Shown: positions 53,939 to 60,315 of the stretch, piece by piece
How positions within the stretch are numbered: the stretch's first letter is position 1
Layout: every line of letters begins with the position of its first letter
Source of the DNA: a bacterium
GTDB lineage: Bacteria; Verrucomicrobiota; Verrucomicrobiia; Limisphaerales; J093
DNA: 60,315 nt
Direction of reading: 5' to 3'
NCBI GenBank assembly: GCA_021780105.1
Contig: JAJXZJ010000002.1
Span: 1-60,315, forward strand
Made by a program: the position numbers and the translations under genes
The notes under the pieces: model-generated
Told to the model about the DNA's origin: nothing
The model's database searches: none
The model's input: the letters and a program-made list of their open reading frames with translations, nothing else

Positions 53939-55027
53939 TCAGGTGAGGATGCGGCGCGCCTCATCGAGGAAGATGCCCTTGAAGTTCATCTCCAGCGCCT
54001 GCGGGTTGCTGGCCTTGGCCAGAGCTTCCTTCTCGGAAACCATGCCCTGCTTCACCAGGGTGAAAAGGGCCTGGTTGAAGGTCTGCATGCCGTCGTCCAC
54101 GCCGGTTTCGATGGCGGCGGCAAGCTTTTCAGTCCGGTTTTCCTCCAACATCTTCCGGACGGTGGGTGTGTTGATCATGATCTCGAGCGCCGGGGTCATG
54201 TTGCCGCTGATTTTGTTGACCATGCGCTGGCACACCACGGCCTGGAGCGTCGCGGCGAGCTGCCGCCGCACCTGATCGCGCTCGTCCGCCCGGAAAAAGT
54301 CGAGAATGCGGCCGATGGACTGCGACGCCGTCGTCGTGTGGAGCGTGGAGAGCACCAGGTGGCCGGTGTCGGCGGCGTTGATGGCCGCCATGAAGCTGAT
54401 GGCGTCGCGCATTTCACCGATCATGATAATGTCCGGGTCCTGCCGCAGAATGTGCTTGAGGCCCATCTCGAAGCTCAACGAGTCCAGGCCAATTTCCCGT
54501 TGTTCGATGACGGACTGGTTGTCGTCGAAGACATACTCAATCGGGTCTTCGAGCGTAATCATGTGCTTCTTCGAGGTGGCGTTGATGTGCTCGATCATCG
54601 CCGCCAGCGTGGTGGATTTACCGCAGCCGGTGGATCCGGCCAGGAGCACGATCCCTCGCGGAGACTCGGCGATGTTCTTCAAGACCGGCAACAACCCAAG
54701 CTCCTCAAAACTGGGAACCTTGGTCTTGACGTAGCGCATCGCCATGCACCACTGGCCCTTTTGCTGGAAGATGTTGGTCCGAAAGCGACCGATGCTGGGC
54801 ACGTAGTAGGAAAAATCCACCTCACGGTCTTCCTCCAACCGCTTCTTGGCGTGACGGGGAGTGATGGTATCAACCACCTGGTCCACCCACGCCACCGTCG
54901 GCGTCGGCGCCTGGATGGCCACCAATTGCCGGTTGATGCGGAAAACGACCGGATAGTCGCATTTGACGTGAACGTCCGAGGCGCCGCCGTCAACGGCAGT
55001 TTGGAGAATCTTGTGAAAAATTTCCAT
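53939..55027 (-). CDS. PilT/PilU-type pilus retraction ATPase, paralogue C
   Basis: The 362-residue ATPase begins MEIFHKILQTAVDGGASDVH. Walker A is LLAGSTGCGKSTTLAAMIEH, Asp box HMITLEDPIEYVFDDNQ, Walker B DPDIIMIGEMRDAISFMAAI, and His box DTGHLVLSTLHTTTASQSIG. The region RFRTNIFQQKGQWCMAMRYV suggests PilU rather than PilT, but this is not decisive. It is the last gene of the coaD-yceD-rpmF-plsX-fabH-PilZ-like operon, 30 bases after the PilZ-like gene. Its setting with a PilZ-like neighbour suggests surface-motility control. Confidence 0.93.
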   Translation of the reverse strand: MEIFHKILQTAVDGGASDVHVKCDYPVVFRINRQLVAIQAPTPTVAWVDQVVDTITPRHAKKRLEEDREVDFSYYVPSIGRFRTNIFQQKGQWCMAMRYVKTKVPSFEELGLLPVLKNIAESPRGIVLLAGSTGCGKSTTLAAMIEHINATSKKHMITLEDPIEYVFDDNQSVIEQREIGLDSLSFEMGLKHILRQDPDIIMIGEMRDAISFMAAINAADTGHLVLSTLHTTTASQSIGRILDFFRADERDQVRRQLAATLQAVVCQRMVNKISGNMTPALEIMINTPTVRKMLEENRTEKLAAAIETGVDDGMQTFNQALFTLVKQGMVSEKEALAKASNPQALEMNFKGIFLDEARRILT

Positions 55028-55057
55028 GCGGCGAAACGAAGCTGGAATCGTGCCGAT

Positions 55058-55384
55058 TTAGGCGGCGTAACCGCTGGCCAGCTCCGTCAACCGCTCCTGG
55101 GCATGGCGGGTGAGATTCATGAACATCAACGAGACAACGTAACCGCTGTGCCGGTTGCCGGCGCAATCCACCACCACGCCGGTGCCGCGCAACGGCCGGC
55201 CCGTCTCTCCCGAGCGGAGTTCCACGGTCAATTCCGTCCACACCGGAATCGGGCTGGACGCAACGAATTCCAAGCCGTTCTTGCGAATCGCCACCTGGTT
55301 GGCCGCGAGCGAAAGTTTCCGGGTATGGGAATGAACGGTTATCGGCTGAAAAACGCCGGAGGTATCGAGTTTTGTCGTGCTCAT
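55058..55384 (-). CDS. PilZ-like small protein
   Basis: The 108-residue protein starts MSTTKLDTSGVFQPITVHSH. The alternating strands (TRKLSLAANQVAIRKNGLEF, VWTELTVELRSGETGRPLRG, GVVVDCAGNRHSGYVVSLMF) suggest a PilZ-type beta-barrel, ending in a helix (RHAQERLTELASGYAA). The c-di-GMP-binding R-x3-R motif is absent, and only a degenerate N-x-L/S-x-x-G-like segment is seen. It could be a non-binding PilZ relative, as P. aeruginosa PilZ is. Position directly before a pilT gene supports a pilus role. The ATG at 55384 is preferred over a frame running into fabH. Confidence 0.6.
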   Translation of the reverse strand: MSTTKLDTSGVFQPITVHSHTRKLSLAANQVAIRKNGLEFVASSPIPVWTELTVELRSGETGRPLRGTGVVVDCAGNRHSGYVVSLMFMNLTRHAQERLTELASGYAA

Positions 55385-55439
55385 AAGAACTGTCGTAAAA
55401 CTAGCACACGTCCAATTCGCGTCAATGATTGGTATGCGG

Positions 55440-56453
55440 TTACCATTCCACCACCGCGGCGCCCCAGGTGAAACCGGCGCCAAAAACGAGCAACAAAACC
55501 AAGTCGCCACGCTGGACACGGCCGGTTTCCACGGCTTCGCTCAGCGCGATGCCCACCGAAGCGGCCGAGGTATTGCCGAACCGGTCCACATTCACAAACA
55601 CCTGCTCGGGCCGCGCCTCCAGCCGCTCGGCCACTGCGTCAATAATCCGGCGATTCGCCTGGTGCGGGATGATGCAAGCGAGGTCGGAGACCGCCAAGCC
55701 ACACCGGCGGAGCACCTCCTCGCCCGCGGCCTGCATCGCTTGAACCGCGTTTTTGAACGTTTCCTTGCCGTTCATCCGGATAAAATGCTGGCGTTTGATC
55801 AGGGTTTCGGTGGACGCCGGCAACCGGCTGCCGCCGGCCGGCACGCACAGCACAGAGCCCTTGCTGCCGTCCGCGCCCATGACGGCCGCCATCACGCCGG
55901 CGGAGTTTGGCCGGTGCTGGACGATCGCGGCAGCCGCGCCGTCACCGAAAAGAACGCACGTGTTGCGGTCGGTCCAGTCCACAATGCTGGACAGTTTGTC
56001 CGCGCCGATGACCAGCACGGTTTCGCAGGCATGATTGGCAATGAACTGCCGCGCGATTTCCAGTCCGTAAATGAAACCGGAACAGGCCGCCTCAATGTCA
56101 AAAGCCACGGCCCGGAGGGCCCCAATCTTTTGCTGCACCTGGCAGGCCGTGGAGGGAAACGGCATGTCCGGGGTCACCGTGGCCACGATGATCAGGTCAA
56201 TCTGATCGCCATTGAGGCCGGCGTTGGCCATGGCTTTGAGCGCGGCCTTGGCGGCGAAGTCCGAGGTGCTTTCGTGGGCCGCCGCAATATGCCGCTCCTT
56301 GATGCCGGTGCGGCTGGTGATCCATTCGTCGGAGGTCTCCACCATTTGCTCCAAATCCGCATTGGTAAGGACGCGCGCGGGAACGGCGGCACCGATGGCA
56401 ACGATGGAACTGGTTCTTCCTTTAAGGTCGTGATGCGGACGGGGATTTTTCAC
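55440..56453 (-). CDS. fabH: 3-oxoacyl-ACP synthase III (FabH)
   Basis: The 337-residue condensing enzyme starts fatty acid synthesis by joining acetyl-CoA to malonyl-ACP. The Cys-His-Asn triad is present: AFDIEAACSGFIYGLEIARQ, ACIIPHQANRRIIDAVAERL, and VDRFGNTSAASVGIALSEAV. The C-terminus LLLVFGAGFTWGAAVVEW is as usual. It follows plsX by 17 bases in the classic plsX-fabH arrangement. Confidence 0.97.
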   Translation of the reverse strand: MKNPRPHHDLKGRTSSIVAIGAAVPARVLTNADLEQMVETSDEWITSRTGIKERHIAAAHESTSDFAAKAALKAMANAGLNGDQIDLIIVATVTPDMPFPSTACQVQQKIGALRAVAFDIEAACSGFIYGLEIARQFIANHACETVLVIGADKLSSIVDWTDRNTCVLFGDGAAAAIVQHRPNSAGVMAAVMGADGSKGSVLCVPAGGSRLPASTETLIKRQHFIRMNGKETFKNAVQAMQAAGEEVLRRCGLAVSDLACIIPHQANRRIIDAVAERLEARPEQVFVNVDRFGNTSAASVGIALSEAVETGRVQRGDLVLLLVFGAGFTWGAAVVEW

Positions 56454-56470
56454 AAAGCTTCCGGGCGATT

Positions 56471-57517
56471 TCAGGCCGGCATCGCCAGGGGCAGCCGGTC
56501 CAACTGGCGCAAGCGTTCACCGGCTGCGGCAATTTCGCGGGAAATTGTCTGGTTGATGCGATGTTGAACGGTCTTAACCGCCTGGCCAATCGCGTTCATG
56601 ATCGCCCGTTCGCGGGAGGCCCCGTGAGCGATGATGACGTTGCCGTTAAGCCCCAGCAACGGGGCGCCACCGTGAGCCTCCGGATCCACCCGTTGTTTGA
56701 TGGTCCGGAAGGCGCCCTTGGCGAGGAGCGCGCCCAATTGTCGTTTGGGATTCTTGGTCAGCTCGGACTTGAGCCACCGCAGAATGCTGGTGGCCAGCCC
56801 TTCGCACGTCTTCAGGACAATGTTGCCGACGAAACCGTCGCATACGACCACGTCCACGCCGTCGGAAAACAGGTCGTGTCCCTCGATGTTGCCAATAAAA
56901 TTAAGATCAACCTGCTTGCACAGTTTGAACGTCTCCTGGGTCAACTCGTTGCCTTTGACGTCCTCCGTGCCAACGCTCAGAAGCCCGACGCGCGGCCGCG
57001 GGTAGCCCAGAATTTCGCGCGAATAGACACTGCCCATGATCGCAAATTGGAGCAGGTGCAATGGGCGGCATTCCACGTTGGCACCGGCGTCCACCAGCAC
57101 AAACTCGTTTTGCGGCGCGGGGATGACCGCAAAGATTGCGGGCCGTTCCACCGCCTCCAGCGGACGCAATTTGATGGTGGCAGCAGTGACCACGCCGCCG
57201 GTGTTGCCCGGCGAGATCAGCGCGTCGGCCCGCCCATCCTTCAACAATTCCACGGCGCGGACAATCGAACAGTCTCGTTTCTTGCGCAGTCCGACCAGTG
57301 GTTTGTCCTCCATCGTCAGCACTTCCCCGGCGTGAATGACCTGAATCCGCGGGTCGGGAGCATGATGGCGCCGATTGAGCGCCGGTTCAATCTCCTCAGC
57401 CCGGCCGATCAAATACAGCTCCGTGATTTTGGGATAAGCCTTGAGTGCGAGACGGACTCCATCAACAACCACTCCGCAGCCGTGGTCGCCACCCATGACA
57501 TCCACTGCAATGCGCAT
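56471..57517 (-). CDS. plsX: Phosphate acyltransferase PlsX
   Basis: The 348-residue peripheral membrane enzyme makes acyl-phosphate from acyl-ACP for phospholipid synthesis. The start MRIAVDVMGGDHGCGVVVDG is diagnostic, and LISPGNTGGVVTAATIKLRP and VVVCDGFVGNIVLKTCEGLA are conserved PlsX segments. The length is normal. It lies 52 bases after rpmF and 17 before fabH, linking lipid synthesis with ribosome protein and CoA synthesis. Confidence 0.97.
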   Translation of the reverse strand: MRIAVDVMGGDHGCGVVVDGVRLALKAYPKITELYLIGRAEEIEPALNRRHHAPDPRIQVIHAGEVLTMEDKPLVGLRKKRDCSIVRAVELLKDGRADALISPGNTGGVVTAATIKLRPLEAVERPAIFAVIPAPQNEFVLVDAGANVECRPLHLLQFAIMGSVYSREILGYPRPRVGLLSVGTEDVKGNELTQETFKLCKQVDLNFIGNIEGHDLFSDGVDVVVCDGFVGNIVLKTCEGLATSILRWLKSELTKNPKRQLGALLAKGAFRTIKQRVDPEAHGGAPLLGLNGNVIIAHGASRERAIMNAIGQAVKTVQHRINQTISREIAAAGERLRQLDRLPLAMPA

Positions 57518-57569
57518 AAGAACTGCGTCGGAACGAGCGACGCACGGTCATTCTGAACGCACCCCGGCG

Positions 57570-57758
57570 CTATCCGAGCGCCTGCACCGAGACCACCTGG
57601 CGGCCCTTGTAATAGCCACACGCCGGGCAAACACGGTGCGGAACGTAAGGCGCCGCACATTGCGGACAGGTGCTGAGTTGCGGCAGTTTAAGCACACTGT
57701 TGTAAGCGCGGCGCTGCCGCTGGCGGCTGTGGGACGGTTTTCGTTTCGGAACACCCAT
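57570..57758 (-). CDS. rpmF: 50S ribosomal protein L32
   Basis: The 62-residue protein begins MGVPKRKPSHSRQRQRRAYN, the usual L32 start. It has a four-cysteine zinc ribbon (CPQCAAPYVPHRVCPACGYY), so it is the zinc-binding C+ form. It is 10 bases after yceD, as in many bacteria where yceD, rpmF, plsX and fabH are adjacent. Confidence 0.97.
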   Translation of the reverse strand: MGVPKRKPSHSRQRQRRAYNSVLKLPQLSTCPQCAAPYVPHRVCPACGYYKGRQVVSVQALG

Positions 57759-57768
57759 AACGTCTTTG

Positions 57769-58257
57769 TTAAATTGTTAATTTGTTCAACTCATCCCACA
57801 GTGACAAATCCACGCCTGCGGCGTGATCACCGGAGAGTTTTTGCATACCAGCCCGGCGTCCTGTTGGCAATCCCGGACAGTCAGTTTCACACAACGGATG
57901 TTGCGGAAGCGCGAGGACCATATCTTCGCGAATGTAGGGCGTCAAGTCCACGCAATCATCGCAAACCGGCGCGGCATCTTCCCCCTCAAGCGGCAGATGA
58001 CACACCCAATCCGTCAAATCCAGCGGATGTGGAAATGATTTCAGGCAGCGCGAACAGTCGCACGTCAAATCCATGTGCAGCCGTCCGGTTGCCAGCACCG
58101 CGTCTTCCAGCCGTTGCACCATGATTTCATAACGAAGCGCCGCCGGCAGATGCACCAGTTCATCAGCGGGACCGAATTCAAGCTCCGTAAGCAAAAGTTC
58201 TCCCCGCAGGACAAGGGTTTGATCAGCCAGGCGGCGCAATTTGATGAGGAGGGGCAT
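57769..58257 (-). CDS. yceD: YceD/DUF177-family protein
   Basis: The 162-residue protein starts MPLLIKLRRLADQTLVLRGE and contains the conserved C-x-R-C-L motif (CDCSRCLKSFPHPLDL), then DCVDLTPYIREDMVLALPQH and a late cysteine in LPQHPLCETDCPG. YceD homologues are linked to 23S rRNA accumulation; the molecular role is not settled. The ATG at 58257 is preferred to a TTG two codons upstream. It is 2 bases after the coaD stop and 10 before rpmF. Confidence 0.9.
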   Translation of the reverse strand: MPLLIKLRRLADQTLVLRGELLLTELEFGPADELVHLPAALRYEIMVQRLEDAVLATGRLHMDLTCDCSRCLKSFPHPLDLTDWVCHLPLEGEDAAPVCDDCVDLTPYIREDMVLALPQHPLCETDCPGLPTGRRAGMQKLSGDHAAGVDLSLWDELNKLTI

Positions 58258-58259
58258 GA

Positions 58260-58775
58260 TCAATTACCCTTTGGCGAGGGCATGCTCCGAGGCGATGAAC
58301 GACCGTATTTCCGGTTCAAGGCGGCCAGCACCGAAGGCGGCACAAAGGGACTGACATCGCCGCCCAGCCGGCTGATTTCCTTGACGATTCGGGAACTGAG
58401 AAACGTATAGGTGTCCTTCGGCATCATGAAAATCGTCTCCACTTTGCCGTTCATTTTGCGGTTGATCAACGCGAGCTGGAACTCAAATTCGAAATCGGAA
58501 ATCGCCCGCAACCCCCGAACAATGGCCGTGGCCCGCCGTTGCACGGCGTAATCCACCAGCAGGCCGCTGAAACTGTCAGTTTCGACGTTGACGAGATCAG
58601 CGGTCGTTTCAGCCACCAGACGCTGACGTTCCGCCATCGAAAAAAGCGGCTGCTTCCCGTCATTCGCCGCCACCGCTACAATCACCCGATCAAACAAGCG
58701 AGCCGCCCGATGAATCACGTCCAAGTGGCCGTTGGTAATCGGATCAAAACTGCCAGGGTAGATTACGATTCGCAT
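58260..58775 (-). CDS. coaD: Phosphopantetheine adenylyltransferase
   Basis: Transfers AMP to 4'-phosphopantetheine in coenzyme A synthesis. The 171-residue protein begins MRIVIYPGSFDPITNGHLDV with the T/N-G-H-L nucleotidyltransferase motif. It continues RATAIVRGLRAISDFEFEFQ and FLSSRIVKEISRLGGDVSPF, all conserved CoaD segments. The ATG at 58775 is the only start that puts the motif at the N-terminus. It heads the coaD-yceD-rpmF-plsX-fabH-PilZ-like-pilT operon, just after the FecR gene's terminator. Confidence 0.96.
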   Translation of the reverse strand: MRIVIYPGSFDPITNGHLDVIHRAARLFDRVIVAVAANDGKQPLFSMAERQRLVAETTADLVNVETDSFSGLLVDYAVQRRATAIVRGLRAISDFEFEFQLALINRKMNGKVETIFMMPKDTYTFLSSRIVKEISRLGGDVSPFVPPSVLAALNRKYGRSSPRSMPSPKGN

Positions 58776-58862
58776 TGAATGAGCGGTGAACTTGTTACCG
58801 GTCAACCGCGCTTGGACTTGCAACCGTGGACATGCAATAAAATAGGGATTCTTCGACACCGA

Positions 58863-58898
58863 AAGAAAAACCCAGAGCGGCAGGCGTCGCTCTGGGTT
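58863..58898 (-). terminator. Intrinsic terminator after the FecR gene
   Basis: On the minus strand AACCCAGAGCG-ACGCCTGC-CGCTCTGGGTT is a perfect 11-bp stem, and the following TTTCTTTC gives a U-rich tail. It lies 38 bases beyond the FecR stop, separating that transcript from coaD. Confidence 0.9.
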
Positions 58899-58936
58899 GA
58901 AAACGTTGCCCGCGTTAACGGCGGGTAATCAGTTGC

Positions 58937-59746
58937 TCACTGCGGCGGCACTTGGATCTGGGTGGTCGGGGTCATCACGGGTGGCATGGTGAACGCCGGC
59001 TGATAATTACCAGGCGACGCAAAGGGCCTTGCCGGCGCACTCCAAGTCGGCGTCGGGGCCCAGCCCATCATTGCCTGCGCCCCTGGGATACCAGTGAGCG
59101 CATCCAGACTCTGTTGAAAATCCAGCACCAGTTCAGCCGGCGTAGGAATCACACCGCCTTTGCCACCGTTGGCACTTGGCTCAAACGTGTATCCACCCGG
59201 AACATCGAAACGCGTTGGCGAAGTCTCGCCAGCCGGCGTATAAAACACTTCCGCCGTGCCATCCTTGATGGCAAACTGGCCGCGCGAACTGCCATCAAAC
59301 TTGGTCCCTTTGATCGCGCAGGTGGTGCTGGCGGTCTTGATTTCAAATTTGGAGGAACCGCTGATTTTGCGAACAATGCCGGTGATCTTGCCATTGTCCA
59401 AGCCAAGTTCAGTGTCGGTGATCGTTTCCCCAGCACCCTTGTCGCAAGTGAGGGTATTGAATTTCAGGGTTGTGTCCGGGGCGACCCGCAGCAGCGGGCC
59501 GTTCTTGCCGAGGTAAAGATCAACCACCCCGGAGGCATCCGTCTTGATGGTTGTGCCTTGTTTGAGAACCGCCCCCGCCTGAAGTGTTTGCCACGTGCTG
59601 CCGTCTTCGCTGCACTGGGCACTGCCGGCGGCAATTCGTTGAACCTTTGCTGTGGCTTCCTGCGCGCGAGCTGTCAACGCAAGAGCCAACGCCAACGACA
59701 CCGCCCCGCCAACCACCGAAACCTTCCAATTACCATTTTTTTTCAT
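58937..59746 (-). CDS. Secreted FecR-domain protein
   Basis: The 269-residue protein has a signal peptide (VSVVGGAVSLALALALTARA). A FecR-type domain follows: GSTWQTLQAGAVLKQGTTIK, then VDLYLGKNGPLLRVAPDTTL and KFEIKTASTTCAIKGTKFDG, where T-x-x-A-x-x-G-T is the typical core. The C-terminal 80 residues are Pro-rich and of low complexity. The RBS CAGGAG precedes the ATG at 59746. It has its own promoter and terminator, so it is monocistronic and probably highly expressed. Unlike sigma-regulating FecR it has no N-terminal cytoplasmic segment, so it is not an anti-sigma factor. Confidence 0.85.
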   Translation of the reverse strand: MKKNGNWKVSVVGGAVSLALALALTARAQEATAKVQRIAAGSAQCSEDGSTWQTLQAGAVLKQGTTIKTDASGVVDLYLGKNGPLLRVAPDTTLKFNTLTCDKGAGETITDTELGLDNGKITGIVRKISGSSKFEIKTASTTCAIKGTKFDGSSRGQFAIKDGTAEVFYTPAGETSPTRFDVPGGYTFEPSANGGKGGVIPTPAELVLDFQQSLDALTGIPGAQAMMGWAPTPTWSAPARPFASPGNYQPAFTMPPVMTPTTQIQVPPQ

Positions 59747-59791
59747 AAAATGACTCCTGTTTACACTCTCTGAGTATCAAAATCCTGTGCC

Positions 59792-59819
59792 AGTCTATTC
59801 AGACGGCCTTGGATGTCAA
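59792..59819 (-). promoter_or_regulatory. Sigma-70-type promoter of the FecR gene
   Basis: On the minus strand a consensus -35 TTGACA (59814-59819) and a -10 TAGACT (59792-59797, 4 of 6 matches) are separated by 16 bases. They lie about 46 bases upstream of the FecR start at 59746, on the proper strand. Confidence 0.75.
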
Positions 59820-59857
59820 TCGGATAATTTGGACAATTTCACGCTATTCTTCCCACC

Positions 59858-60315
59858 GTGGACCAAATCCGAATCGCGCACCTGGCCGCCCGCCAGATTC
59901 GCGGCGAGAATTTCACCACCTCGCCCTGGCTCCGCCGCCGGCCGGCCGAGGGTCTGGTGTTTTACCAGCTCATGGCCCGCGACGGCGACCCGTTGGACCG
60001 CATCCTGGCGCATCTGGGCGAACACGGCGTCGAAGCCCTCGATCTCAATCTCGCCTGCGACGCAAAGACCGCGCGGGCGTGCGCCGCCGGCAGCGCGCTG
60101 TTTGACGACCTGTTGGCGTTGCGCCGCGTCGTGTCGGCCGCCCGCCGGCACTGGCCGGGCCTGCTGACGGCGAAAATCCGCCTCGGCCATGAACGCCCGG
60201 ATTGGCAGACATCTTTCATCGAACGGCTCCACTTGCTCGAAGCCGAAGGCGTGGACGCCGTGGTGCTGCACCCGCGGTTCTTCGAGGAGAAGTTCAAGCG
60301 CCGCGCCCGGCTCGA
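59858..60315 (+). CDS. tRNA-dihydrouridine synthase, N-terminal part
   Basis: A 152-codon partial frame opens at GTG 59858 and runs off the window. VFYQLMARDGDPLDRILAHL and GVEALDLNLACDAKTARACA followed by AGSALFDDLLALRR give the Dus core: the active-site cysteine lies in NLACDAK, and LLTAKIRLGHERPDWQTSFI holds the conserved K-x-R-x-G of FMN/tRNA binding. The protein reduces specific uridines in tRNA. It is divergently arranged with the FecR gene. Which Dus subfamily it is cannot be said from this part. Confidence 0.85.
   Translation, partial: MDQIRIAHLAARQIRGENFTTSPWLRRRPAEGLVFYQLMARDGDPLDRILAHLGEHGVEALDLNLACDAKTARACAAGSALFDDLLALRRVVSAARRHWPGLLTAKIRLGHERPDWQTSFIERLHLLEAEGVDAVVLHPRFFEEKFKRRARL

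Noticed and set aside
58937..59746. FecR as an anti-sigma factor
   Set aside because: It has a normal signal peptide and no cytoplasmic sigma-binding segment, and there is no ECF sigma gene beside it.

Overview
This is a high-GC stretch (about 60-65% in most genes) of a bacterial chromosome. The gene content points to the Verrucomicrobiota, probably a Limisphaerales/Pedosphaera-like lineage: paired TPR and CRTAC1/ASPIC-UnbV proteins, large secreted GH106-like and GH92 glycosidases, Tat-exported DUF362 and aldo/keto-reductase proteins, FecR and FG-GAP proteins, and a coaD-yceD-rpmF-plsX-fabH block. The assignment is inferred from gene families; there is no rRNA in the window.

Left part (1-6.2 kb). 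The window opens in the last codons of an IS3-type transposase. The end of that element has removed the C-terminus of a restriction-endonuclease-like gene. Next come a lysyl-tRNA synthetase carrying an unusual in-frame insertion of about 110 residues with lower GC, and a CRTAC1 protein with its TPR partner. From 6.5 to 12.4 kb lie two tandem secreted GH106-like glycosidases, then a HEAT-repeat lipoprotein and housekeeping genes (ychF, ndk, a small zinc-ribbon protein). At 15.3-18.1 kb a formylglycine-generating-enzyme-like lipoprotein follows an uncharacterised exported protein.

From 23.5 down to 18.4 kb runs a four-gene minus-strand operon: Tat aldo/keto reductase, membrane-anchored DUF6599-like protein, Tat DUF362 protein, and a NapH/NapG-like polyferredoxin. 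It looks like an extracytoplasmic redox unit of unknown function. Divergent to it is a BlaI-type repressor with two operator dyads exactly 22 bp apart, followed by an M56 (BlaR1-type) protease fused to a lower-GC, Wzz/GumC-like coiled-coil segment.

28.1-30.7 kb is an accessory patch: a PIN-toxin/antitoxin pair in reversed order, a frameshifted DUF433 antitoxin, a truncated DUF5615 toxin, a TIR-domain gene whose centre is replaced by a short repeat, and an intact DUF3644 gene. Ggt, a GH92-malectin mannosidase and a run of stress, transport and envelope genes (receiver-only regulator, DUF4136, PPK2, SpoIIAA-like, VOC, AI-2E, DUF2934, SulP) take the window to 43.3 kb.

43.5-55 kb is the most coherent regulatory region. 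It holds two PilT-type ATPases, a cyclic-nucleotide-binding/GAF protein, a CheR remnant, a 1361-residue hybrid histidine kinase with a C-terminal Hpt domain, a receiver-linked class III cyclase whose base-selecting residues predict cAMP, a second cyclic-nucleotide-binding protein, and a third PilT ATPase. I read it as a possible phosphorelay-cAMP-pilus retraction module. The third PilT and a PilZ-like gene close a seven-gene operon (coaD, yceD, rpmF, plsX, fabH, PilZ-like, pilT) that ends at a clear intrinsic terminator. A FecR gene with its own promoter and terminator, and the start of a tRNA-dihydrouridine synthase, finish the window.
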